Shown here: piece after piece, positions 26,730-33,818 of the stretch | How the letters are laid out: each line of letters begins with the position of its first letter | Position numbering within the stretch: position 1 is the stretch's first letter | From: a virus | Direction: 5' to 3' (one strand) | IMG/VR virus record: IMGVR_UViG_3300032325_000423 | Span: 1-52,530 of that record | Length of the DNA: 52,530 nucleotides | Notes under the pieces: model-generated | Told to the model about the DNA's origin: nothing | The model's input: only the letters and a program-made list of their open reading frames with translations | Database searches by the model: none | Program-made: the position numbers and the translations under genes

Positions 26730-26843
26730 TCAGTCGTGAAGGATGGATTGAATAGCGTTACCTACCTCATGGGCAGTATACGAAATAAAACCGGCAAAAG
26801 CAATCAGGGCAAACAGTTGAGCGTATTCGATAACAGTAATCAT
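26730..26843 (-). CDS. tiny membrane peptide, 37 aa
   Basis: MITVIEYAQLFALIAFAGFI membrane helix, then a short amphipathic tail. Ribosome site is a long GA-rich tract. Confidence 0.48.
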   Translation of the reverse strand: MITVIEYAQLFALIAFAGFISYTAHEVGNAIQSILHD

Positions 26844-26869
26844 TTTCTTTCTCTCTTTCTCTTTCTCGA

Positions 26870-26897
26870 ATTCTATCAAATTTTTTCTTGTTGTCAA
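26870..26897 (-). promoter_or_regulatory. sigma70-type promoter of the 26316-26843 unit
   Basis: Minus strand TTGACA (26892-26897), 16-base spacer, TAGAAT (26870-26875). Confidence 0.75.
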
Positions 26898-26903
26898 CCC
26901 CTC

Positions 26904-27128
26904 TTAGCGGGGGACAGTGATCATTCCGTTGAAGTGCGAAAAGGTCAGCTTGAGAAACCTATTCGGGTACTTCTCGTTGATGTACGCTTGTGCAGAACTT
27001 TTCCGATTATCGGTAGCACCAACGTACTGAACAACCGTACCATCTTGATCGGTTACTTTCCAAACCTTCTTCTGAACGATACGAGGAAGGCCACTGATGA
27101 AACTGTTGACTGAAACTACTTTTTCCAT
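26904..27128 (-). CDS. hypothetical protein, 74 aa
   Basis: Start MEKVVSVNSFISG with a GAGAAGAG-type site. VWKVTDQDGTVVQYVGATDN suggests two strands, then a basic helix. No family recognised. Confidence 0.55.
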   Translation of the reverse strand: MEKVVSVNSFISGLPRIVQKKVWKVTDQDGTVVQYVGATDNRKSSAQAYINEKYPNRFLKLTFSHFNGMITVPR

Positions 27129-27164
27129 TTTCTCTTCTCTTTCTTTCTTACTTCTTATATCGAC

Positions 27165-27193
27165 ATTATACCCTGTCATACTTGAGATTGCAA
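27165..27193 (-). promoter_or_regulatory. sigma70-type promoter of 26904-27128
   Basis: Minus strand TTGCAA (27188-27193), 17-base spacer, TATAAT (27165-27170), then GTCGATATAA. Confidence 0.7.
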
Positions 27194-27257
27194 GAGAAAT
27201 CTGCCAATTTTATTGTCAAGAAAATTTGACAAAACTTTTCAGTATTTTCTTTGGTAT

Positions 27258-27272
27258 TGGCACGGCTTTTGC
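27258..27272 (+). promoter_or_regulatory. sigma54-like site
   Basis: Plus strand TGGCACG-GCTT-TTGCT, the best consensus match of the four, 8 bases before R1 copy 15. Confidence 0.48.
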
Positions 27273-27280
27273 TAATTCTT

Positions 27281-27362
27281 TGTAAGTCGTTATGGGCTAA
27301 GTACTTACGTCAAGCCTGGGCGCCCCGCCTTGCCCTAAGTGCTTATAGGACAAGGCTTTGCG
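27281..27362 (-). repeat. R1 three-hairpin repeat, copy 15
   Basis: Centre is a near-perfect palindrome: CAAG..GGGCGCCC..CTTG. Confidence 0.8.
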
Positions 27363-27364
27363 TA

Positions 27365-27580
27365 TCAAGAGGCGTGAATGAACACTTGTTCACTTCTGAG
27401 TCGGTTATTAATGGTTACGATCCAGTTCTTTCCGCTACCATCTTCCCTCATGATGCCATTGATGATGCCCATATGAGCGTTGCCCTTTGGGTCGAGTACG
27501 CAGTGATACTTGCCAGTTCGCATAGCATCAAAAAGCTTATCAAGGTTGTTCGTCACGATTTTGTAGTTAGTCTTAAACAT
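27365..27580 (-). CDS. hypothetical protein, 71 aa
   Basis: GAGG upstream. MFKTNYKIVTNNLDKLFDAM then GKYHCVLDPKGNAHMGIING: helix plus beta meander. Own promoter. Confidence 0.57.
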   Translation of the reverse strand: MFKTNYKIVTNNLDKLFDAMRTGKYHCVLDPKGNAHMGIINGIMREDGSGKNWIVTINNRLRSEQVFIHAS

Positions 27581-27602
27581 CTTTTCCTCTTAGGTTGATT
27601 CT

Positions 27603-27631
27603 ATTCTATCGTTTTGCTCTTACGTTGTCAA
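27603..27631 (-). promoter_or_regulatory. sigma70-type promoter of 27365-27580
   Basis: Minus strand TTGACA (27626-27631), 17-base spacer, TAGAAT (27603-27608). Confidence 0.76.
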
Positions 27632-27645
27632 TACTGTACGAACTA

Positions 27646-27879
27646 TCAGTTGACCGCAAAATCATCGATAACGTATCCCATATCGTCAATCTCGATCCAA
27701 CCGCCATCGTCCATGAACCCAAGCTCATCATCGATTGCAATCTGGTTGTATCCGCTCGCACGGACATGGTCGAGAAGATCAGCAGCAAAAGCAACACGAC
27801 CAACCAAAGTAGAAAGGCTGGTGTTGTCAAGGAACTCTCTCAACTCAGCCACAGTGTTCAGAACAATCAGGTTTTCCAT
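27646..27879 (-). CDS. acidic hypothetical protein, 77 aa
   Basis: Start MENLIVLNTVAELREFLDN with AAAGGAT upstream. Helical first half, then an acidic beta half (GGWIEIDDMGYVIDDFAV). Confidence 0.57.
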   Translation of the reverse strand: MENLIVLNTVAELREFLDNTSLSTLVGRVAFAADLLDHVRASGYNQIAIDDELGFMDDGGWIEIDDMGYVIDDFAVN

Positions 27880-27919
27880 TTTCTTATCCTTTTCTTCTTT
27901 CGTTTTCTCTTGTGTTCTT

Positions 27920-27947
27920 ATTATACAGTATTTATCGACCATTGCAA
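27920..27947 (-). promoter_or_regulatory. sigma70-type promoter of 27646-27879
   Basis: Minus strand TTGCAA (27942-27947), 16-base spacer with CGATAAATA, TATAAT (27920-27925). Confidence 0.72.
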
Positions 27948-28009
27948 GAGAAATCTTTGGAATTTTTGAAATATAATTTCATGCCAAACACAATATTTTT
28001 TTATATGTG

Positions 28010-28091
28010 TCCTAAGTCTATATTTGGCAAGGAGTTACGTCAAGCCTGGGCCGCCCGCCTATCCCTAAGTCCTTATAGGACAATTACTTAG
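28010..28091 (-). repeat. R1 three-hairpin repeat, copy 16
   Basis: Centre GGGCCGCCCGCC. Contains the stop of 28088-28237. Confidence 0.75.
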
Positions 28092-28237
28092 AGAATCGTA
28101 CCATCACCACGAATACGATACATGATACCGCCGATACTGTACAGGCTTATACCCTCACCCATGTGCTGTACAAACGTAGCAGAATAACCGTGTCGAGCAA
28201 CTAGGCGGCGAATGGTGTTTTGTACTTGAATGGTCAT
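28088..28237 (-). CDS. hypothetical protein, 49 aa
   Basis: AGAGGG upstream. MTIQVQNTIRRLVARHGYSA then beta strands ending in RIRGDGTIL. Last codon and stop lie in R1 copy 16. Confidence 0.55.
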   Translation of the reverse strand: MTIQVQNTIRRLVARHGYSATFVQHMGEGISLYSIGGIMYRIRGDGTIL

Positions 28238-28261
28238 CGTATTCCCTCTTGTGTTGATTCT

Positions 28262-28291
28262 ATTATAGCTTATCGTCTACGATGCTGTCAA
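28262..28291 (-). promoter_or_regulatory. sigma70-type promoter of 28088-28237
   Basis: Minus strand TTGACA (28286-28291), 18-base spacer with CGATAA, TATAAT (28262-28267). Confidence 0.72.
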
Positions 28292-28300
28292 TAGATGAAT

Positions 28301-28549
28301 TTAAAATTCCCCATCGTCAAGGCCCGGAATATAATCGGCCTCATCGGCACAGGCTTCACACACCATGTCATAGTAGAGATCGTTTACGTTGTTCAGAATC
28401 TGATTCTCTGAACGAATCCACACACCGTCATGGATCATGTCTTTCGGCTCAATTTTGAACGATGCTCCTGCTTGAATCACTCGCACCCTATGCGAATCCT
28501 TGCCAAAAACCTGTCGAACAGCAGCCATCACCTTGTCGAGCGTAATCAT
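28301..28549 (-). CDS. hypothetical protein, 82 aa
   Basis: Start MITLDKVMAAVRQVFGKDSH with AAAGGAA upstream. Helix, beta meander (VRVIQAGASFKIEPKDMI), then an acidic C-terminal helix. Similar in plan to 27646-27879. Confidence 0.57.
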   Translation of the reverse strand: MITLDKVMAAVRQVFGKDSHRVRVIQAGASFKIEPKDMIHDGVWIRSENQILNNVNDLYYDMVCEACADEADYIPGLDDGEF

Positions 28550-28586
28550 TTTCTTTTCCTTTGTCCTATCGTTCTCTTGTGCTTTT

Positions 28587-28614
28587 ATTATACAGTATTT
28601 ATCGACACTTTCAA
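28587..28614 (-). promoter_or_regulatory. sigma70-type promoter of 28301-28549
   Basis: Minus strand TTGAAA (28609-28614), 16-base spacer with CGATAAATA, TATAAT (28587-28592). Confidence 0.72.
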
Positions 28615-28673
28615 GAGAAATCTTTGGAATTTTTAAAATATAATCCCGTACCAAACCAAAAAAATCTTTTTGT

Positions 28674-28756
28674 CATAAGTCTTTGGCAGCAAACAACTTA
28701 GGAACAATTTTTGCGACATAATATGACGTAAGTTCTTACCCCACAACAACTTAGGG
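28674..28756 (-). repeat. R1 repeat, copy 17, without GC centre
   Basis: CATAAGTCTT..ACTTAGG and CGTAAGTTCTT..AACTTAGG arms are present but the middle is A+T-rich. On the plus strand GGGGG-TTTTTT follows. Marks the end of the R1 region. The stretch 28615-28849 otherwise holds nothing I can support. Confidence 0.6.
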
Positions 28757-28849
28757 GGTTTTTTCATTTGATATGGTACTATGGGGAATTTCTCAGAAAA
28801 TGCCGGGTGGTGTATACGCAGTACCAACCACCAAAACAAATTAGCCAGT

Positions 28850-29158
28850 TTAATATCCAAATAATCTACATTTTGGACCAGTAGGAACAGTATATACAGG
28901 ACTCATTGGAACATATGAAGGAACAAAGAGATGCTGATAAACAGGAACCACTGGAACGTACTGAACATATTGAGGATATACAAAAAACTGGCCCCCATAA
29001 TATACATTTGGCCGGTTTTCCCAATAATAGATAGGACCATAGTTGTAGATAGGATAATTAGAAGCAGGATATACAGTATTAGCAGGCCCCCAAGCTTGTT
29101 GAGCATAACCTTCTGCACAAAATAGTCCTAGACATAACACCATTAATAACGTTTTCAT
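28850..29158 (-). CDS. secreted Tyr/Pro/Val-rich protein, 102 aa
   Basis: AAGGAG upstream. Signal peptide at residues 1-19 (KTLLMVLCLGLFCAEGYAQ), then a mature region of Y, P and V repeats (VQYVPVVPVYQHLFVPSYVP). Low-complexity secreted proteins of this kind are frequent in Planctomycetota (recalled). Its ribosome site lies in the end of the fucose synthase gene, so the two share a message. Confidence 0.65.
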   Translation of the reverse strand: MKTLLMVLCLGLFCAEGYAQQAWGPANTVYPASNYPIYNYGPIYYWENRPNVYYGGQFFVYPQYVQYVPVVPVYQHLFVPSYVPMSPVYTVPTGPKCRLFGY

Positions 29159-29159
29159 A

Positions 29160-30095
29160 TTACTTTTCTCCTTTTTTAAGATTGATCCACCAGTTTATAG
29201 TATCGACAAGCCCATCATGAAACTTTACATTAGGCTCCCAGCCCAAGATATTTCTTGCTTTTGTAGTATCTAATAGTCTGCGAGGCTGTCCATTAGGCAT
29301 GGAACTATCCCAAACTATCTCTCCTTTAAAATTGCAAATCTCTTTAATCATTTCGGCCAATCCCCTTATTGTTATCTCTTTTGAAGATCCTAGGTTGACA
29401 TTATCAGCATCAGAACATTTATCTATAGCCAACACAATCGCCCTCGCTGCATCATCAACATGAAGAAACTCTCTAGTAGCACTACCATCTCCCCAACAAG
29501 ATACTTCTTTTAAATTACTGTCCACAGCATCCACGAACTTTTTAATTAAAGCCGGAATCACATGACTAGATTTTTCGTCAAAATTATCATTAGGACCATA
29601 TAAATTACAAGGTAATAGTACTATACTTTTAAAATTATATTGACTATAGTATGCTTTCAACATAACCCCCAGAGCCTTCTTAGCTACTCCATAAGGAGCA
29701 TTAGTCTCTTCTGGAAAACCCTCCCATATATCATCTTCTAGAAAAGGAACTCTACAATACTTAGGATAAGAACACACTGTCCCCACCTGCACAAACTTTT
29801 CTACATTATTTCTTCTACTATGCTCTATAACATTCATACCCATCATCATATTATCATAAAAATATTCTCCAGGGTATTTTCTATTAGCCCCTATCCCACC
29901 AACCACAGCAGCTAAATGTATTACAATATCCGGATTTACTTCTTGAAATAATACTTTGGTATCATAATTTTTAGTTAGATCATAATCCATGCTACGAGGA
30001 ATAAAGATATCCTTCTCTTCATACCCAGAACTTATTAGATAGTTTAAAACTCTACTACCTAAGAATCCGCTTCCTCCAGTTAATAATATTCTCAT
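29160..30095 (-). CDS. fcl: GDP-L-fucose synthase, 311 aa
   Basis: Extended SDR enzyme that epimerises and reduces GDP-4-keto-6-deoxymannose to GDP-L-fucose with NADPH. GGSGFLG (residues 7-13) is the cofactor loop; C108-S109 and Y135-x3-K139 (YGVAK) are the catalytic set; HLAAVVGGIGAN is the fucose-synthase hallmark. Full length. With Gmd (33811-34800) it completes synthesis from GDP-mannose. Four bases after GlmS on the same strand. Confidence 0.92.
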   Translation of the reverse strand: MRILLTGGSGFLGSRVLNYLISSGYEEKDIFIPRSMDYDLTKNYDTKVLFQEVNPDIVIHLAAVVGGIGANRKYPGEYFYDNMMMGMNVIEHSRRNNVEKFVQVGTVCSYPKYCRVPFLEDDIWEGFPEETNAPYGVAKKALGVMLKAYYSQYNFKSIVLLPCNLYGPNDNFDEKSSHVIPALIKKFVDAVDSNLKEVSCWGDGSATREFLHVDDAARAIVLAIDKCSDADNVNLGSSKEITIRGLAEMIKEICNFKGEIVWDSSMPNGQPRRLLDTTKARNILGWEPNVKFHDGLVDTINWWINLKKGEK

Positions 30096-30099
30096 ATAT

Positions 30100-31911
30100 T
30101 TACTCCACAGTTACGCTTTTGGCTAAATTTCTAGGTTTGTCCACATCACATCCTTTAGATAGAGCAACATAATATGCTAGCAACTGCAAAGGAATTACAG
30201 ATAAGATAGGACTCAAGATATCTATAGAACTTTTCATATCTATATGATAACAAGATTCATTATTACTATTTGCCCCAACACTAATAACATTAGCGCCCCT
30301 AGACTTTATTTCTTGAATATTGCTGATCATTTTGCTACTCTGACTCTGATTATTTAAAAGAGCCACCACCACACTATCCTCATCTATTAAAGCTATCGGA
30401 CCATGTTTCATTTCTCCAGCAGCATATCCTTCAGCATGAATATAGGATATTTCTTTTAGTTTAAGAGCCCCCTCTAAAGCTATTGGATAACAAACTCCCC
30501 TTCCCAAATACAAGCAATTATTCTTAGAAGAGATATACTCTGCTATATTCTTAATATTGTCATGATCTTTATTTAAAAAACTATTCATATCACTAGGGAG
30601 ACTTAATAATTGATTTATTACATCTATTCTATTGTTATTTTTATAAGGCAAATTTTGTTCTATCCACAAAGCTAAAAGCAATATTGATATTACCTGATTC
30701 GTAAATGCTTTTGTACTAGCAACCCCAATTTCTCTACCAGCTCTGATATGTATACCACAATCTGTGAGTCTGGCAATAGAAGAATTAACAATATTTGTTA
30801 CTCCTACTATCATAGCCCCTTTATTTTTTGCTTCCTCTAATGCACTAATAGTATCCGCAGTTTCTCCCGACTGAGATATTCCTATAACAATGTCTCTATT
30901 TTTAATTGAGTTGTTATTTCTATATCTAAATTCACTAGCATGTTCCACACTAGTTTTAATACCACATAATTCTTCTATAAAATACTTACCCAGTATACCA
31001 GCATGATAACTAGAACCACACGCCACAATAGTAATATGATTAGCATTAGCAAAAACATTCTCATATCCTAGAAAACCACCCAGCTTTATCTTTCCTTCAG
31101 ATATTCTGCCCCTTAAGCACATATCTATGCAACTAGGCTGTTCATATATCTCTTTCAGCATAAAGTGGTCAAAACCTTCTTTATCTGTATAACCCTCTTC
31201 AAGTCCAACATCCTCTATCTTGTATGACAATTCTGACCAATCATGAAAATTCATAAACTTATCAATACCATTAGTCAGATCACATATGCTACTATCAGGA
31301 ACATATATAATCTTGTCACAATATTCAGATATGGCTAAACTATCACTTCCCAAGTACAAACCATCCTTATCATATCCTATAACCATAGGACTTCCTTTTC
31401 TGGCACATATCATTTGACCATTTTCCGCCAGTATCACTATAGCAAAAGCCCCATCAACCAAAGAGCAACTTTCTCTAACAGCCAGCAATAGATTTTGACT
31501 TTGTTCATATTTTTCGTATATTAAATAGAGCAAAACCTCACTATCTGTATCACCCTTGATCTTGTCTTTATATTTTAAATTTTCCTTTATACTCTTATAA
31601 TTCTCAATAATACCATTATGAACCAGACTCAAACTATTGTCCCAAAGAACCAAAGGATGACAATTTTCAAAACTAGGTTTTCCATGGGTGGCCCATCTGG
31701 TATGAGCAACTCCGCTCAACCCTGTTAGATTTGGTGATACAAAGTGTTCTAATTCGCTAACTTTGCCAACGCTCTTGATAGTTTGTAGGCCATCGCTGTT
31801 TAAGATAGTTAATCCTGCACTATCATATCCGCGATACTCTAATTTGTGTAATCCATTAAGCAAAAAAGGCAAGCAATTATGCCTGCCTTTATAAGCTACT
31901 ATTCCGCACAT
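30100..31911 (-). CDS. glmS: glutamine-fructose-6-phosphate aminotransferase, 603 aa
   Basis: Makes glucosamine-6-phosphate from fructose-6-phosphate and glutamine, the first step to UDP-GlcNAc. Starts MCGIVAYKGR with the catalytic cysteine at position 2 and HKLEYRGYDSAG; the glutaminase domain runs to about residue 235. Two SIS sugar-binding domains follow (CGSSYHAG, SQSGETADT, STKAFTNQ), and the C-terminus DKPRNLAKSVTVE is intact. Full length for the family. Phage copies are rare but known. Upstream of Fcl, so sugar supply for glycan work is likely (inference). Confidence 0.95.
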   Translation of the reverse strand: MCGIVAYKGRHNCLPFLLNGLHKLEYRGYDSAGLTILNSDGLQTIKSVGKVSELEHFVSPNLTGLSGVAHTRWATHGKPSFENCHPLVLWDNSLSLVHNGIIENYKSIKENLKYKDKIKGDTDSEVLLYLIYEKYEQSQNLLLAVRESCSLVDGAFAIVILAENGQMICARKGSPMVIGYDKDGLYLGSDSLAISEYCDKIIYVPDSSICDLTNGIDKFMNFHDWSELSYKIEDVGLEEGYTDKEGFDHFMLKEIYEQPSCIDMCLRGRISEGKIKLGGFLGYENVFANANHITIVACGSSYHAGILGKYFIEELCGIKTSVEHASEFRYRNNNSIKNRDIVIGISQSGETADTISALEEAKNKGAMIVGVTNIVNSSIARLTDCGIHIRAGREIGVASTKAFTNQVISILLLALWIEQNLPYKNNNRIDVINQLLSLPSDMNSFLNKDHDNIKNIAEYISSKNNCLYLGRGVCYPIALEGALKLKEISYIHAEGYAAGEMKHGPIALIDEDSVVVALLNNQSQSSKMISNIQEIKSRGANVISVGANSNNESCYHIDMKSSIDILSPILSVIPLQLLAYYVALSKGCDVDKPRNLAKSVTVE

Positions 31912-31929
31912 AGTAAGTTGATCCTATTT

Positions 31930-32160
31930 TCAAGCAACAGCTTCATTGTTCTTATTGTCCACAATTGGCTTAACCTTCTTGGGACGACCACGCTCCTTCT
32001 TGATTGTTAGCTTGCGGCGCTGTCTGCGGATCATAGCGGTAGTAATATTTTGACTAGTCATTTGACTAAGCTTTACAGCTAGTTGCTCGTCCGACAGCAA
32101 TCCGTGGTTGTTCTTGATAAAGTCTGTTTCCGAAATTGTCCACTTTTTGTAAGTTGCCAT
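31930..32160 (-). CDS. HTH/AT-hook DNA-binding protein, 76 aa
   Basis: AGGAG upstream. N-terminal helices (WTISETDFIKNNHGLLSDEQ) form a SANT/HTH-like domain, followed by an AT-hook core RGRPKK in a basic linker. Probably a DNA-binding regulator or architectural protein. The plus-strand gene at 33000 has a similar N-terminal motif. First gene of the leftward block, divergent from the late module. Confidence 0.65.
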   Translation of the reverse strand: MATYKKWTISETDFIKNNHGLLSDEQLAVKLSQMTSQNITTAMIRRQRRKLTIKKERGRPKKVKPIVDNKNNEAVA

Positions 32161-32240
32161 TTTTATCTCCTGAGATTGACTAGTATTGATACAAATCTAC
32201 TATATACTAGAAGTTGGTAATTTAAGTGCAAGGAGACATT

Positions 32241-32390
32241 ATGAATAATATTGACCTAATTAATTCAATTTTAGAAGTAAAGGCATCTGGATCCCTTGAT
32301 ATCGAACAAGACCTATTACTACCAGAAGGAAAGAGCATAGCAGAACTATTACATGACCAAGAAAAAAACGAATCAAAAAAAGAAAATTAA
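32241..32390 (+). CDS. hypothetical protein, 49 aa
   Basis: AAGGAG 6 bases before the ATG. Acidic helical N-terminus (NNIDLINSILEVKASGSLDI) and a lysine-rich tail. First plus-strand gene of the late block; its end overlaps the sigma-like gene by 38 bases, implying coupling. Confidence 0.6.
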   Translation: MNNIDLINSILEVKASGSLDIEQDLLLPEGKSIAELLHDQEKNESKKEN

Positions 32391-33003
32391 TCCAGAATTA
32401 CCAAATGGTGTTTCAGAAGAAGATTTTTTAAGAGTATTAGATAATATAAGCAAAAGACTCGGACATAAATTCCGATTTGGTTATCACGACTTCGACGACA
32501 TGAAACAACAAGCGGCTATTTTTGCCATAGAGGGTTTAGAAAAATACGATAATAGTCGTCCACTAGAAAACTTTCTATGGACACACGTTAGAAATCGTCT
32601 ATTTAATTACAAACGAAATAATTACCAAAGACCAGATAAGCCATGTTTGACTTGTCCATTTTTTGATAAGCATTTTAAGTGTTCTTTAAATCAGTGCGAA
32701 AAATTTACAGACAAAAGTGAATGTGAATTATATGTTGCATGGTCCAACAGAAACGAAAGTAAGAAGAATATTATGCAACCTCATCAAATAGAAGATGAAT
32801 CTTCGCTTGGTTCTTATAATAGAAATTTTGTAGACTCTATTTCAGACAAAGAACTAATAGTTTTTCTAGATCAAAACATAGAAAGCGAATACAGAGAAGA
32901 TTATTTGAGACTCAAGCACGGAGAGAAGGTCACTAAGAACAAACTTCAAAAATTACAGAATCACGTTTTACAACTTATAGAACAATATAAGAATTCCAAA
33001 TGA
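32353..33003 (+). CDS. RNA polymerase sigma-factor-like protein, 216 aa
   Basis: Residues 45-88 (HDFDDMKQQAAIFAIEGLEK, YDNSRPLENFLWTHVRNRLF, NYKR) fit sigma70 region 2, which binds the core polymerase and the -10 element. A cysteine cluster at 98, 101, 110 and 115 suggests a zinc knuckle inserted after it, as in some T4-type late sigma proteins. Region 4 is not obvious. It would steer host polymerase to late promoters (inference). Starts inside the previous gene without a clear ribosome site. Confidence 0.7.
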   Translation: MTKKKTNQKKKINPELPNGVSEEDFLRVLDNISKRLGHKFRFGYHDFDDMKQQAAIFAIEGLEKYDNSRPLENFLWTHVRNRLFNYKRNNYQRPDKPCLTCPFFDKHFKCSLNQCEKFTDKSECELYVAWSNRNESKKNIMQPHQIEDESSLGSYNRNFVDSISDKELIVFLDQNIESEYREDYLRLKHGEKVTKNKLQKLQNHVLQLIEQYKNSK

Positions 33004-33818
33004 GTAACATACCAAAAAAACGCGGACAACTAAGTTTAGATGAAGAAAAGTTCATAAGAGACAATATAGATTCTATGTCTATTGGAAATATTGCGGATGC
33101 TATAAACAGAAATGTTGCACCAGTAGAAAGATACGTTAATGAAAACAAGCTACTCAATAGTACGTCTAAAGCAGACTATGATCTTTTAAAAAGGAAATTA
33201 CATAGCAAAACCTTTTGGCCAGAAATCATAAAGCAGTTCGATATAGAAACGGGCGAATTGAGTTACTTTGAAGATACGTGGATAGGACTAGTAAAACAAT
33301 TTAGAGAAGACGTACTACCAGCAGAAGAACTTCAAATCAAACAGTTTATCACGATAGATATTCTCATTAATAGAAGCATGAAAGATCGTAAAAGACATAT
33401 TGCAGAAACGGAAAAACTACAGAATATAGTAGATAAGGAATATGAAAAGCCAGAGGACCAAAGAGATATTCCCAAGCTAACGAGCATGGAAACACAATTA
33501 AGTTTCGCTCGTAACAGTATTGCTAATTATACTAATGAATATACAAAATTATTAAACGAGCAACAAAAGATTAGCAAAGATCTTAAAGCTACTCGTGAAC
33601 AAAGAATCAAAAGAATTGAAGACGGGAAAAGTAGTTGGACAGGATTAATACGAATGCTAGAAGACGAAGAATTAAGAGAACGCGAAGGAAGAGAGATGGA
33701 GATTTTATCCATGAGCGCTAATAAAGCAATGTCTCAGATGAAAGAGTATCACAAGTATCAGGACGGAGTTATAGACAGACCTTTTCTTACCCCAGAAAGT
33801 GTAGAAGACAATGAATAA
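33000..33818 (+). CDS. possible terminase small subunit, 272 aa
   Basis: ATGA overlap with the sigma-like gene. N-terminal HTH-like segment (LSLDEEKFIRDNIDSMSIGN, IADAINRN) followed by a long helical, coiled-coil-rich body. DNA-binding N-terminus plus oligomerising helices and location ahead of the large terminase suit a small subunit, but there is no diagnostic motif and a structural or regulatory role is possible. Confidence 0.45.
   Translation: MSNIPKKRGQLSLDEEKFIRDNIDSMSIGNIADAINRNVAPVERYVNENKLLNSTSKADYDLLKRKLHSKTFWPEIIKQFDIETGELSYFEDTWIGLVKQFREDVLPAEELQIKQFITIDILINRSMKDRKRHIAETEKLQNIVDKEYEKPEDQRDIPKLTSMETQLSFARNSIANYTNEYTKLLNEQQKISKDLKATREQRIKRIEDGKSSWTGLIRMLEDEELREREGREMEILSMSANKAMSQMKEYHKYQDGVIDRPFLTPESVEDNE

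Noticed and set aside
9696-28756. CRISPR array made of R1 copies
   Set aside because: Copies are about 1 kb apart with genes between them, vary in sequence and show no uniform spacers or cas genes.
28633-28860. Open frame of 75 codons on the minus strand
   Set aside because: It runs through R1 copy 17 and a promoter, has no good ribosome site and reads as low-quality hydrophobic sequence.
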